In this document: positions 26,327 to 35,052 of the stretch, piece by piece
How positions within the stretch are numbered: position 1 is the first letter of the stretch
Layout of the letters: each line of letters opens with the position of its first letter
NCBI GenBank assembly: GCA_045576455.1
Contig: JAZNGM010000031.1
Span: forward strand, 1-64,000
DNA from: RGIG4034 sp045576455
GTDB taxonomy: Bacteria > Bacillota > Clostridia > Lachnospirales > Lachnospiraceae
Reading direction: 5' to 3'
Length of the DNA stretch: 64,000 nucleotides
Translations under genes and position numbers: made by a program
Notes under the pieces: generated by a model
Told to the model about the DNA's origin: nothing
The model's database searches: none
What the model saw: the letters and a program-made list of their open reading frames with translations, nothing else

Positions 26327-28519
26327 ATGACGGAAGAAAAGAGAAGGGAACTAATCGGGCAGATGACGCTTGAAGAAAAGGTTTTAATGATTCACGGAAG
26401 TGAGTTATTCCGCACTAAGGGAGTGGAGAGACTTGGAATTCCTCCTTTTACTTTTTCAGATGGACCAATGGGGGTTCGTATCAACTTTGAACCGGATAAA
26501 TGGATGCCGTGCGGAGCCGGTGCAGATAAGGTAACCTATCTGCCTTGCAATACAGCGCTTGCAGCTACATGGAATCGGGATATTGCCAGAAAAACAGGCG
26601 AAGTTTTGGGAAAAGAAACGCGTGGCAGAGGCAAGGATATGATTCTTGCACCAGGAATTAATATTCATCGTACGCCGCTTTGCGGACGTAATTTTGAGTA
26701 TATGAGTGAAGACCCATGTCTTATTTCCGAGATGGTGGTTCCGTTGGTTGAAGGAATAGAATCTAATGATGTTTCTTCCTGTGTAAAGCATTTTGCGGCA
26801 AACAGCCAGGAAGAAGGAAGAATGTATGTTAATGTTGTTGCGGATGAACGTACATTGAATGAAATATATTACCCGGGATTTAAGGCAGCCGTGCAAAAAG
26901 CCGGTGCTAAAGGTATTATGGGTGCGTATAACCGGATTAACGGACCGCATTGTTGTCATAGTGACGAACTTTTGGAAAATCTTTTACGTAAAGATTGGGG
27001 CTTTACGGGACTTGTCGTATCTGACTGGGGTGGCGTGCACGATACCGTTGAAGCAGTCAACACGGGTATGGATGTGGAAATGAGTGTTACGGATAATTTT
27101 GATGAGTACTTTTTTGCCAACCCACTTATTAAAGCGGTAAAAGAGGGAAAAGTATCCGAGCAAGTAATTGATAAGAAAATTGAAAATATTCTTAGGGTAA
27201 TGGATGAACTTCATATGCTCGAAGGTGAACGTAAGAGTGGTTCATACAATGATCTTGAAGATAAAGAAACCGTGCTTGAAGCTGCAAGGGAATCGGTAGT
27301 CCTACTTAAGAATGATAAAGGTTTGCTTCCGCTTAATAAGAAACCGGGTACCAAAATCTTGGTGGTAGGCGATAATGCAAACCGTCTTCAGTCACCTGGC
27401 GGCGGAAGCAGTGAGATTAATGCATTGTATGAGATTACGCCGCTTATGGGAATCACGATGCTTGCGGGCGGTAATGTGACGGTTTCCTTTAAACAGGGAT
27501 ATGAAGCTTATACAAGCGGAAATATATGGGATGCGGAACATACGCAGAATGCCGGTGAAGACAGTCAGGAAAACGGCCAGGCAGTAAGCCTTGAAGAGGA
27601 TAATGCCGGTAGTAATAATTGTCAGCGCCTGTCCCTTGAACAGATTGAAAAAAATAAACGGCATGCAGATGAAGCCGTGGAAGCAGCTAAGGATGCCGAT
27701 ATTGTTATCTATGTGGGCGGATTAAATCATGAGCATGATACGGAAGGAAAAGACAGGAATGATATGAAACTTCCGTACGGACAGGATAAGCTTATTAACC
27801 GTCTCCTTGAAGTAAATAAGAATACGGTAATTGTAATGATGACAGGAAGCCCTGTGGATATGACGGCATGGCTTGATAGTGCAGACACACTGGTCCAGTA
27901 TTATTATGCCGGCATGGAAGGCGGAAGGGCACTTGCCGATGTATTGTTTGGTAAAGTAAGTCCGTCCGGCAGATTGCCACAGACTTTCCCTTATAAGCTT
28001 AAAGACGTTAATATGACAAAAGAACAGTACCCGGGCGATAAGGACGTTCATTTTACGGAAGGCATCTTTGTCGGTTACCGTTACTATGAGACCCGGAATG
28101 TACCGGTAGCGTTCCCGTTTGGATATGGTTTGTCATATTCGGATTTTAAATATGACAATTTGACGGTTACAGATAAGAGCAGTGTGGAAGAAGCAAGCTT
28201 TTTGGTTAATGTGGACGTTACTAATGCTGGTAAGGTTAAAGCGGCTGATGTAATACAGGTATACGTACGGGCACTTGATAATTCCATGAACAGACCTATC
28301 CGGGAACTTAGAGGATTTGATAAAGTCCTGCTTGATATGAACGAGAAAAAGACGGTTTCCATAACCCTTAACGAGGAGGCCTTTACTTATTTTGATGTGG
28401 AGAAGGGATGCTTCTTTGCGCCGAAGGGTGAGTATGAAATTACCGTACAAAAAAATGCGCATGAAATTATGTTAAGTAAGATTGTAACACTGAAGGAAGA
28501 TTATACAGTGGCCCGTTAA
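26327..28519 (+). CDS. Glycoside hydrolase family 3 beta-glucosidase
   Basis: This is a cytoplasmic 730-residue GH3 enzyme that would release terminal beta-linked glucose or similar sugars from imported oligosaccharides. An N-terminal barrel carries the nucleophile Asp233 in VVSDWGG, with KHFAANSQE and GRNFEYMSEDP contacts. The second domain has GGLNHEHDTEGKDR (near 470), and a C-terminal fibronectin III-like domain follows (VDVTNAGKVKAADVIQVYV). ATG 26327 has GGAGG 9 bases upstream; a TTG at 26321 is less likely. It has no signal peptide. It sits between sigG and ylmC, with its own promoter and terminator-like hairpin. Confidence 0.94.
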   Translation: MTEEKRRELIGQMTLEEKVLMIHGSELFRTKGVERLGIPPFTFSDGPMGVRINFEPDKWMPCGAGADKVTYLPCNTALAATWNRDIARKTGEVLGKETRGRGKDMILAPGINIHRTPLCGRNFEYMSEDPCLISEMVVPLVEGIESNDVSSCVKHFAANSQEEGRMYVNVVADERTLNEIYYPGFKAAVQKAGAKGIMGAYNRINGPHCCHSDELLENLLRKDWGFTGLVVSDWGGVHDTVEAVNTGMDVEMSVTDNFDEYFFANPLIKAVKEGKVSEQVIDKKIENILRVMDELHMLEGERKSGSYNDLEDKETVLEAARESVVLLKNDKGLLPLNKKPGTKILVVGDNANRLQSPGGGSSEINALYEITPLMGITMLAGGNVTVSFKQGYEAYTSGNIWDAEHTQNAGEDSQENGQAVSLEEDNAGSNNCQRLSLEQIEKNKRHADEAVEAAKDADIVIYVGGLNHEHDTEGKDRNDMKLPYGQDKLINRLLEVNKNTVIVMMTGSPVDMTAWLDSADTLVQYYYAGMEGGRALADVLFGKVSPSGRLPQTFPYKLKDVNMTKEQYPGDKDVHFTEGIFVGYRYYETRNVPVAFPFGYGLSYSDFKYDNLTVTDKSSVEEASFLVNVDVTNAGKVKAADVIQVYVRALDNSMNRPIRELRGFDKVLLDMNEKKTVSITLNEEAFTYFDVEKGCFFAPKGEYEITVQKNAHEIMLSKIVTLKEDYTVAR

Positions 28520-28533
28520 ACGGTATAAATATT

Positions 28534-28583
28534 AAGAACTCCGAATACGTTGTATTAAGTTATCAACGACAGGAGTTCTTTTT
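28534..28583 (+). terminator. Hairpin that may end the GH3 transcript and also holds the ylmC ribosome site
   Basis: AAGAACTCC (28534-28542) pairs exactly with GGAGTTCTT (28572-28580), followed by TTT and the ylmC ATG. The 29-base loop contains a smaller AATACGTTGTATT hairpin. The GGAG at 28572-28575 is the only ribosome site for ylmC, so folding would hide it. Read as a terminator, the T-run is weak-to-moderate. Confidence 0.6.
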
Positions 28584-28817
28584 ATGCGCTTTTCCGAGTT
28601 TAAAATGAAGGAAGTAATAAATATTAGGGATTGCAGGAAATTAGGGCATGTATGCGATTTGGAATTTGATGAATGCAGCGGACAAATTAAGATGCTTATA
28701 GTACCGGGAAAGGGAAAATGGACCAATTTCTTTGGTACGGAACCGGATGTCCTTATCTTTTATAAGGATATCAGACAGATAGGACCGGATATTATTTTAG
28801 TTGACATAAATTGCTAA
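28584..28817 (+). CDS. ylmC: YlmC/YmxH family sporulation-associated protein
   Basis: This 77-residue PRC-barrel-like protein of the YlmC/YmxH family occurs in spore formers, often near sigG. Family pattern: EVINIRDCRKLGHVCDLEFDE at the start and an acidic IILVDI ending. Its molecular role is not established. The ribosome site is inside the upstream hairpin, and the end of the gene overlaps the nrdR promoter. Confidence 0.85.
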   Translation: MRFSEFKMKEVINIRDCRKLGHVCDLEFDECSGQIKMLIVPGKGKWTNFFGTEPDVLIFYKDIRQIGPDIILVDINC

Positions 28818-28829
28818 ATCTTTTATAAT
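28801..28829 (+). promoter_or_regulatory. Full-consensus sigma-A promoter of nrdR
   Basis: TTGACA (28801-28806), exactly 17 bases, then TATAAT (28824-28829). The -35 box lies within the last codons of ylmC. This is the only 12/12 consensus promoter I found in the window. Confidence 0.88.
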
Positions 28830-28888
28830 AACGGTGGTTATGTATTTTTAGGGAAGTAAACTTAAAAAGGGATAATGGAGGAAAAAAG

Positions 28889-29344
28889 ATGAAATGTCCG
28901 TTTTGTGGTCATGAGAATACGAGAGTAATCGATTCAAGACCTGCTGAGGAAAACAACTCTATCAGAAGAAGAAGAGTATGCGATGAATGTGATAAGAGAT
29001 TTACTACTTATGAGAAGGTTGAGACGATTCCGTTAATCGTAATTAAGAAGGACAATAACAGGGAGACATACGATCGAAGCAAGATTGAGGCAGGTGTACT
29101 TCGTGCATGCCATAAGAGACCGGTAAGTGCTTCCCAGATTACACAGCTTATTGATGAGGTTGAAACTGAAATTTTCAACATGGAAGAAAAAGAAATTCCA
29201 AGTATGATTATCGGTGAAATCGTAATGAATAAGCTTAAAGACCTTGAAGCGGTAGCTTATGTACGATTTGCATCCGTATACAGGGAGTTTAAAGATATTA
29301 ATTCTTTTATGGATGAATTAAAAAAAGTACTTGATAAAAATTAA
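28889..29344 (+). CDS. nrdR: Transcriptional repressor NrdR
   Basis: NrdR represses ribonucleotide reductase operons when dATP/ATP levels are high. The 151 residues have an N-terminal zinc ribbon with Cys3, Cys6, Cys31 and Cys34 (MKCPFCGHENTRVIDSR, then RRVCDECDKRFTTYE) and an ATP-cone domain (IPLIVIKKDNNRETYDRSKI). GGAGG precedes ATG. No ribonucleotide reductase gene is adjacent, which is usual since it acts in trans on NrdR boxes. Confidence 0.97.
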   Translation: MKCPFCGHENTRVIDSRPAEENNSIRRRRVCDECDKRFTTYEKVETIPLIVIKKDNNRETYDRSKIEAGVLRACHKRPVSASQITQLIDEVETEIFNMEEKEIPSMIIGEIVMNKLKDLEAVAYVRFASVYREFKDINSFMDELKKVLDKN

Positions 29345-29457
29345 AAAGTGTTATACAACATATAAGGATGTATTGTGATGGGTGAAGCCGACTGCTTAGC
29401 GGTTATCATTTTAAGCGGTACATTACATAATTTCATATAGAAAAGAGAGGATAACAC

Positions 29458-30975
29458 ATGAAAAAGAGAGTATTACTTGTGTTAATGACACTGGCTATTG
29501 CACTGAGTGGTTGCTCAGGTGATAAGAAGGGTGGAAAGGCAGACGACAGTCGTGCCAAATCTTCTGCAATTACTATCGGTATCCCGCAGGATGTTGAGGA
29601 AAGTCTTGACCCTCATGAAATCGTTGCTGCAGGAACGAAGGAGATTCTTTTCAACATTTATGAAGGACTCTTAAAACCGGATAGTGATGGAAATCTTGTC
29701 CCTGCAATTGCAAGCAGTTACAAAGTCAGTGACGACAAATTAACTTACACTTTTACATTAAGAGAGGGTGTAAAGTTCCATGATGGCTCGTTGCTTACAG
29801 CGCAGGACGTTAAGTTTTCAATTGATAAATGCGCCGATACCAGCGACGGAGCGCCGTTGGTAAAGGCGTTTTCTAATATTAAGGAAGTTGTAATTGTTGA
29901 TGAGACAACGGTAGAAATTAAGCTTAATGAGCAGGATCCGGAGTTCCTTATCAATATGACAACCGCTATTATTCCGGCAAGCAATGAAAATCCGGCTTCG
30001 GTCGCTATCGGAACCGGACCATACAAGTTCGTATCAAGATCACCACAGGAGAACTTCATCGTAACAAGATTTGATGATTACTGGGGCGGTGCAGCCAATA
30101 TTAAGGATGTAACGTTTAAGGTAGTTGCTGATTCCGATATGATTGTAATGAACTTAAAGGGTGGAGCAATTGACATGTTCTGCCGTATTACATCAACTCA
30201 GGCCGCTGAATTAGAGGGAAGCGGATATGATGTGTCTGAAGGAACCATGAATCTGGTTCAGGCGATGTATCTTAATAATGATGTAGAACCGTTTAACAAT
30301 AAGCTTGTACGTCAGGCACTTTGCTATGCGATAGACAGAGCAGCCATCATTGATTTTATGGCAGACGGCAAAGGTACAATTATCGGAAGCAGTATGTTCC
30401 CTGCATTTGGAAAGTACTATATGAGTGAGCTTTCCGATTATTACAAATATGATGTAGAGAAAGCGAAGGACCTTTTAAAACAGGCCGGCTATGAAAAAGG
30501 ATTTTCCTTTAAGATAACCGTACCATCCAACTATCAGCAGCATGTTGATACGGCACAGGTTATTGTCGAGCAGTTAAAGGAAATTAATGTAACAGCTGAA
30601 ATACAGCTTGTAGAGTGGGATACATGGTTAAGCGATGCTTATATCGGACGTAACTATGAAGCTACGGTAGTAGGCGTTGATGCTTCTACCATGACAGCAA
30701 GTGCCCTGCTTTCAAGATTTACCAGTTCAGCAAAGAACAACTTCATTAATTACAAGAGCGATGCATATGACAAGGCATTTGAAAATGCACAGTCAACAGC
30801 AGACGATGCAGAACAGGTTAAGTATTACAAAGAGTGTCAGACTTACCTTACAGAAGATGCTGCCAATGTATATATCCAGGATATGGCAAATCTTGTTGCA
30901 TTAAATAACAATTACGGTGGATACAAATTCTATCCGCTTTACATCATTGATTTATATTCTTTATATGTAAAATAA
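29458..30975 (+). CDS. Peptide/nickel-type ABC transporter substrate-binding lipoprotein (family 5)
   Basis: This 505-residue exported binding protein of the DppA/OppA/NikA family has lipobox LSGCSG with Cys19. Family features: VEESLDPHEIVAAGTKEILFN, the YEGLL motif, YTFTLREGVKFHDG near 100, and NKLVRQALCYAIDR near 285. It heads a five-gene transporter operon. The 113-base leader holds an ACTGCTTA/TAAGCGGT hairpin (29391-29419) of unknown meaning. The ligand cannot be read from the sequence; peptides or a metal complex are both possible. Confidence 0.93.
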   Translation: MKKRVLLVLMTLAIALSGCSGDKKGGKADDSRAKSSAITIGIPQDVEESLDPHEIVAAGTKEILFNIYEGLLKPDSDGNLVPAIASSYKVSDDKLTYTFTLREGVKFHDGSLLTAQDVKFSIDKCADTSDGAPLVKAFSNIKEVVIVDETTVEIKLNEQDPEFLINMTTAIIPASNENPASVAIGTGPYKFVSRSPQENFIVTRFDDYWGGAANIKDVTFKVVADSDMIVMNLKGGAIDMFCRITSTQAAELEGSGYDVSEGTMNLVQAMYLNNDVEPFNNKLVRQALCYAIDRAAIIDFMADGKGTIIGSSMFPAFGKYYMSELSDYYKYDVEKAKDLLKQAGYEKGFSFKITVPSNYQQHVDTAQVIVEQLKEINVTAEIQLVEWDTWLSDAYIGRNYEATVVGVDASTMTASALLSRFTSSAKNNFINYKSDAYDKAFENAQSTADDAEQVKYYKECQTYLTEDAANVYIQDMANLVALNNNYGGYKFYPLYIIDLYSLYVK

Positions 30976-30997
30976 GCGTAACTAAATAACTTAAATA

Positions 30998-31016
30998 ACT
31001 GAAATAAATTTTCAGT
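30998..31016 (+). terminator. Intercistronic hairpin after the binding-protein gene
   Basis: ACTGAAA (30998-31004) and TTTCAGT (31010-31016) pair perfectly around a 5-base loop with no T-run. Hairpins at this point in binding-protein operons usually stabilise the upstream message or reduce downstream expression, so the binding protein is made in excess. Confidence 0.5.
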
Positions 31017-31044
31017 AATGAACAAATGGTAGGAGATGAGAAAG

Positions 31045-31995
31045 ATGAATGCAAAGTATATTATCAAAAAATTAATTACAATGCTATTTACCCTATTTCT
31101 CATCTCCTTTTTTGTGTTTGTAGCCTTTGCGGTTATTCCGGGGGATCCTGCGTTATCCAAATTAGGAACGGAAGCGACACCGGAACAGCTTGAGGCATTA
31201 AGAAATGAAATGGGACTTAATGACCCGTTTTTTGTAAGATACATAAATTGGGTTAAGGATTTCTTTTCCGGCGGAATGGGACAATCCTATAACTATAATA
31301 TGTCAGTTTCGGCATTAATTCTTGATAAACTGCCGATAACACTTACTTTATCTTTTATATCATTTATTCTTGTGGTTGGCATTTCCCTTTTCCTTGGTTT
31401 ATATGCCGTAAGACATGAAGGGAAATGGATTGACAGGATTATAGTGGTGGCAAACCAGGTTGTAATGGCAATACCGCCGTTTTTCGCAGGAATATTGATA
31501 AGCTATGTGTTTGGTCTTTTGTTAAAATGGTTCACACCGGGAAATTATGTGAATTATGATAAAGACATCTTTGCGTTTGTCGGGTATCTGATTGCGCCGG
31601 CAATAGCAATTGCGTTACCGAAAATTGCCATGTCTGCTAAACTGCTCAGAAGTTCACTTTTGGAAGAAGCAGACAAGGATTATATAAGAACAGCGTACAG
31701 CAGGGGTAATTCTACGAAACAGGTGCTTTACCGCCATGCGTTAAAAAATGCGCTGATACCAATGATTACTTTCTGGGCAATGGTGTTTACGGATTTATTT
31801 GCCGGAAGTGTTGTTATAGAGCAGGTATTCGGCATACCGGGTCTTGGAAGAATTCTGTTAGTTTCTATTTCTAACAGGGATTATCCGGTAGTGGAAGCAA
31901 TTATTGTTTTACTTGCTTTTGTAATTATATTAGTAAACATGTTAGTAGATATTATTTACAGGATTGTTGACCCGAGGATGAGACAGAGCAGATGA
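31045..31995 (+). CDS. Peptide/nickel ABC transporter permease (DppB type)
   Basis: This 316-residue membrane protein of the BPD_transp_1 family has about six spans. It contains the early FVAFAVIPGDPA motif, a typical first-permease feature, and the ATPase-coupling EAA loop in EEADKDYIRTAYSRGNS near 215. ATG 31045 is chosen because AGGAG at 31031-31035 lies 9 bases upstream; the ATG at 31036 would touch that site. Its end overlaps the next permease by 4 bases. Confidence 0.94.
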   Translation: MNAKYIIKKLITMLFTLFLISFFVFVAFAVIPGDPALSKLGTEATPEQLEALRNEMGLNDPFFVRYINWVKDFFSGGMGQSYNYNMSVSALILDKLPITLTLSFISFILVVGISLFLGLYAVRHEGKWIDRIIVVANQVVMAIPPFFAGILISYVFGLLLKWFTPGNYVNYDKDIFAFVGYLIAPAIAIALPKIAMSAKLLRSSLLEEADKDYIRTAYSRGNSTKQVLYRHALKNALIPMITFWAMVFTDLFAGSVVIEQVFGIPGLGRILLVSISNRDYPVVEAIIVLLAFVIILVNMLVDIIYRIVDPRMRQSR

Positions 31996-32807
31996 AAAAG
32001 TTCATGTTAGCAAGGAAAGGAAATCTTAACTTCATAATTGGATGTACCATTACAACGGTTATGTTACTGTTTATTCTGGTCGGGTTTGTTTATACACCGT
32101 ATGACCCGAATAAAATGAGTGCTGCCGATAAGCTTTCCGGTTTGTCCTTAAAGCATCCTTTTGGTTGTGACCAGTTTGGCAGGGATATATTAAGCCGTGT
32201 AATGGAAGGCGCGGGAACCACCTTTTTGATTGCCCTCGGTACCGTAGTGATTGGCGCTGTGGTGGGAATGATTATCGGTGCACTGACAGGATATTTCGGT
32301 GGTATTTTTGATGAAATACTGATGCGTATTAATGATGCCATATTTGCTTTCCCAAGCATACTGTTAGCCCTTTTGTTTATCAGTTTGTTCGGAAGCGGTA
32401 AATACAATGTCATGATATCTCTCGGAATAGCCTTTTTCCCGAGTTTTGCCCGTGTCGTCAGGGGAGAGTTTTTAAGGCAGAAAAATCTGGATTATGTAAA
32501 AAGTGCGAAGATGGCAGGAGCAGGGAATTTCAGAATTATCTTTGTTCATATATTACCTAATATTTTCCCGGTATTGTTATCTTCATTTATGATAGGTTTT
32601 AATAATGCGGTTTTAGCGGAAGCGAGTTTAAGCTACTTAAGTATTGGTGTACAACCGCCGGACCCGAGTCTGGGACGTATGCTTTCAGAATCGCAGAGTT
32701 ATTTGTTTAGCGCCCCTTGGTATGCAATTGCACCGGGCGTGACAATTGTTTTATTGATTTTAGGTTTTGCATTAATGGCCGAAGGACTTAAGCCCGGCAA
32801 AAAATAG
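31992..32807 (+). CDS. Peptide/nickel ABC transporter permease (DppC type)
   Basis: This 271-residue second permease has an N-terminal span (about 13-36), then HPFGCDQFGRDILSRVMEG, the usual DppC opening, four to five further spans, and the EAA loop LDYVKSAKMAGAGNFRIIFVHILPN. It ends with LSYLSIGVQPPDPSLGRML and a last span. ATGA overlap with the first permease implies coupled translation and heterodimer formation. Confidence 0.95.
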   Translation: MKKFMLARKGNLNFIIGCTITTVMLLFILVGFVYTPYDPNKMSAADKLSGLSLKHPFGCDQFGRDILSRVMEGAGTTFLIALGTVVIGAVVGMIIGALTGYFGGIFDEILMRINDAIFAFPSILLALLFISLFGSGKYNVMISLGIAFFPSFARVVRGEFLRQKNLDYVKSAKMAGAGNFRIIFVHILPNIFPVLLSSFMIGFNNAVLAEASLSYLSIGVQPPDPSLGRMLSESQSYLFSAPWYAIAPGVTIVLLILGFALMAEGLKPGKK

Positions 32808-32838
32808 TAAGGTATACGGATGAAAGGAGAGGTGTTTC

Positions 32839-33645
32839 ATGTTATTGGAAGTAGAAAATTTAAATATTGAATTTCACGACCACCTCGTGCCGGAGACTGT
32901 CGTTTATGATTTTGATCTTAAGATGGATAAAGGCGAAATTGTAGGTCTTGTTGGGGAATCCGGTTCCGGAAAGACGATGAGTGCCCTTGCTATTGCCGGT
33001 TTGTTAAGACGGCATGATATGCAAAAACGCGGTAAGATTATTTTTAACGGAATTAACCTTTTGGAATGCAGCCGTAGAGTGCTTAGAGCTTTCCAGGGGG
33101 ATGAAATAAGTATGGTATTCCAGGAGCCGATGACCTCTTTAAATCCGGTTAAGAAAATCGGCTGGCAGGTTGAAGAGCCGTTGCGTCTGCATACCACAAT
33201 GACAAAGGCAGAACGGAAAGTACGGGCGCTTCAAGTACTTCAGGATGTAGAACTTGATAATCCGGAGCGGGTATATAATTCTTATCCGCATGAACTTTCG
33301 GGCGGAATGCGCCAGAGAGTAATGATTGCAGCTGCCATGATATCAAATCCGCGACTCTTGATTGCGGATGAACCGACAACGGCACTGGATGTAACTATAC
33401 AGGCTGAAATCATTGAATTGCTTAAACGCATTAATAAGGAAAAGAAGACAGCCATATTGTTTATCTCGCATGATTTGAGTCTGGTGCGAAAACTGTGCCA
33501 CAGGGTACTGGTAATGAAAAACGGGTATGTCGTGGAGCAGAATACGGCACAGGAGTTGTTTGATAATCCAAAAGAAGAATATACCAAGCATTTGATCAAT
33601 GCAATACCAACTTGTGATAAGAAGAAGTATATGGAGAATGTATGA
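32839..33645 (+). CDS. Peptide/nickel ABC transporter ATP-binding protein (DppD/NikD type)
   Basis: This cytoplasmic ATPase of 268 residues has Walker A GESGSGKT, Q-loop MVFQEPMTSLNP, signature LSGGMRQR and Walker B LLIADEPTTALD. It lacks the roughly 50-70-residue C-terminal domain of DppD/OppD, so its length matches NikD-type proteins. The stop overlaps the next ATPase gene by 4 bases. AGGAGAGG precedes ATG. Confidence 0.94.
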   Translation: MLLEVENLNIEFHDHLVPETVVYDFDLKMDKGEIVGLVGESGSGKTMSALAIAGLLRRHDMQKRGKIIFNGINLLECSRRVLRAFQGDEISMVFQEPMTSLNPVKKIGWQVEEPLRLHTTMTKAERKVRALQVLQDVELDNPERVYNSYPHELSGGMRQRVMIAAAMISNPRLLIADEPTTALDVTIQAEIIELLKRINKEKKTAILFISHDLSLVRKLCHRVLVMKNGYVVEQNTAQELFDNPKEEYTKHLINAIPTCDKKKYMENV

Positions 33646-34388
33646 GTGAGAGGATTCTGACCGTAGAAAAACTGAATGTTTACTACCGCAATGAGGGCAA
33701 ACTTTTCCGTAGGAAAAAGGATGAAAAGCATGCGGTAAAAGACGCCGATCTATATGTGGATAAGGGAGAAATAGTAGGCCTCATAGGAGAAAGCGGTTGC
33801 GGTAAGTCAACACTTGCCAAAGCTGTGATGGGAATGATTCCTTATCAAAGCGGAACGGTTACCTTAGAGGATAAACATCCCCAAATGGTGTTTCAGGACC
33901 CATTCGGTTCCCTGAATCCGGCTAAAAAGATTGGTTTCATATTGCGGGAGCCGCTTCGCAATCTGACGGAAATGACGGCAGAAGAACAATCGGAAGCTGT
34001 TAAGAAGATGCTTGCGCGTGTAGGGCTTGAAGAAAAATATGAAGAGCATTATCCGAAAGAGTTATCCGGCGGTCAAAGGCAAAGGGTGGCTATCGCGAAT
34101 GCCCTTATGATAAAGCCAAAGCTTGTTATAGCGGACGAACCGGTTTCGGCATTGGATGTAACCATTCAGGAACAGGTGTTACGGTTGCTTCTTTCATTAA
34201 AAGAGGAGATGGATTTATCCATGATATTTATTACCCATGATTTACGTGTGGCATATCAGGTATGTAACCGGATATTGGTTATGAAGGACGGGGTAATTGT
34301 GGAACAAGGGGAAGTAGAAGAATTGTATAGAAATCCCCAACATGAATATACGAAAAAATTATTGGCTGCAGCGGATATTGAACTCTAA
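33642..34388 (+). CDS. Peptide/nickel ABC transporter ATP-binding protein (DppF/NikE type)
   Basis: The second ATPase is 248 residues: Walker A GESGCGKST, MVFQDPFGSLNPAKKIG, signature LSGGQRQR, Walker B LVIADEPVSALD, then ITHDLRV. It is also short, ending soon after YRNPQHEYTKKLL without the C-terminal oligopeptide-transporter domain. It is expected to pair with the preceding ATPase. It is the last gene of the operon; I see no convincing terminator before the next promoter. Confidence 0.94.
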   Translation: MSERILTVEKLNVYYRNEGKLFRRKKDEKHAVKDADLYVDKGEIVGLIGESGCGKSTLAKAVMGMIPYQSGTVTLEDKHPQMVFQDPFGSLNPAKKIGFILREPLRNLTEMTAEEQSEAVKKMLARVGLEEKYEEHYPKELSGGQRQRVAIANALMIKPKLVIADEPVSALDVTIQEQVLRLLLSLKEEMDLSMIFITHDLRVAYQVCNRILVMKDGVIVEQGEVEELYRNPQHEYTKKLLAAADIEL

Positions 34389-34430
34389 TGTTTTTTAAAT
34401 AACTGCCGATATTATATTTAGCTTTTCTAC

Positions 34431-34458
34431 TTGCAATATATGGAAAATGCGATATAAT
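34431..34458 (+). promoter_or_regulatory. Sigma-A promoter of the 133-residue unknown
   Basis: TTGCAA (34431-34436), a 16-base spacer and TATAAT (34453-34458) lie 54 bases before the GTG start of the following gene. Confidence 0.7.
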
Positions 34459-34511
34459 TGAAATGTAACTACATTATGTTAACATGAATGTATGTAAGGT
34501 GGTGAGGTAAA

Positions 34512-34913
34512 GTGGCAATTGATGCTATCAGCAATTATGGTGGATTACTTAATTCTTATGCTTTTCAATCGATAAAAACAGTCGATGTTGATACGGTAAA
34601 AGAACAGGATAAGTTACGTGAGCAGGAAGATAAGCTGGTAAACAGTTTAGACGGCTTAAAACAATCCTATGAGATGCCATATCAGGTTGATAACCGAAGC
34701 AGAAGTGCCAACCTCGAAGATGTTTCTCTTACTATGCAGACCGGGAAAGATTTGGATTTCCTCGGAAGAGAGAGCGGTATTGAGTTTCTGGATATGGAAA
34801 AAGAAATATCCAACCTTCAAAGAGATGCCATTTTGCAGGACTACCAATATTTTGTGGGAAGTGTTAATGATGTTATGTACGATAATACGGAGGGTGTTGT
34901 ACTTCGTAAATAA
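34512..34913 (+). CDS. Small unknown protein, mostly helical
   Basis: I do not recognise this 133-residue protein. It starts at GTG 34512 behind AAGGTGGTGAGG. The opening MAIDAISNYGGLLNS resembles export-less structural or flagellar-type N-termini, but I see no domain. A highly charged helix follows (about 26-55), then a Ser/Arg-rich linker, and a helical end with DMEKEISNLQRDAILQDYQYF. No cysteines or membrane spans are present. It has its own promoter and a hairpin after it, so it is a single-gene unit. Confidence 0.75.
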   Translation: MAIDAISNYGGLLNSYAFQSIKTVDVDTVKEQDKLREQEDKLVNSLDGLKQSYEMPYQVDNRSRSANLEDVSLTMQTGKDLDFLGRESGIEFLDMEKEISNLQRDAILQDYQYFVGSVNDVMYDNTEGVVLRK

Positions 34914-34950
34914 TGTATATATTTATTAAATAGTGAATATGAATGTATGA

Positions 34951-34980
34951 AGAACACCTTGCAACCATGTAAGGTGTTCT
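34951..34980 (+). terminator. Perfect 10-bp hairpin, probable terminator
   Basis: AGAACACCTT (34951-34960) pairs exactly with AAGGTGTTCT (34971-34980) around a 10-base loop. The tail GTTAATATAT is poor in T's, so termination may be weak. Confidence 0.6.
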
Positions 34981-35052
34981 GTTAATATATATAAGGAATT
35001 TTGCATATATTTATACACGCTATTAAGGTATGCGATGAATGGAGAATGGATC

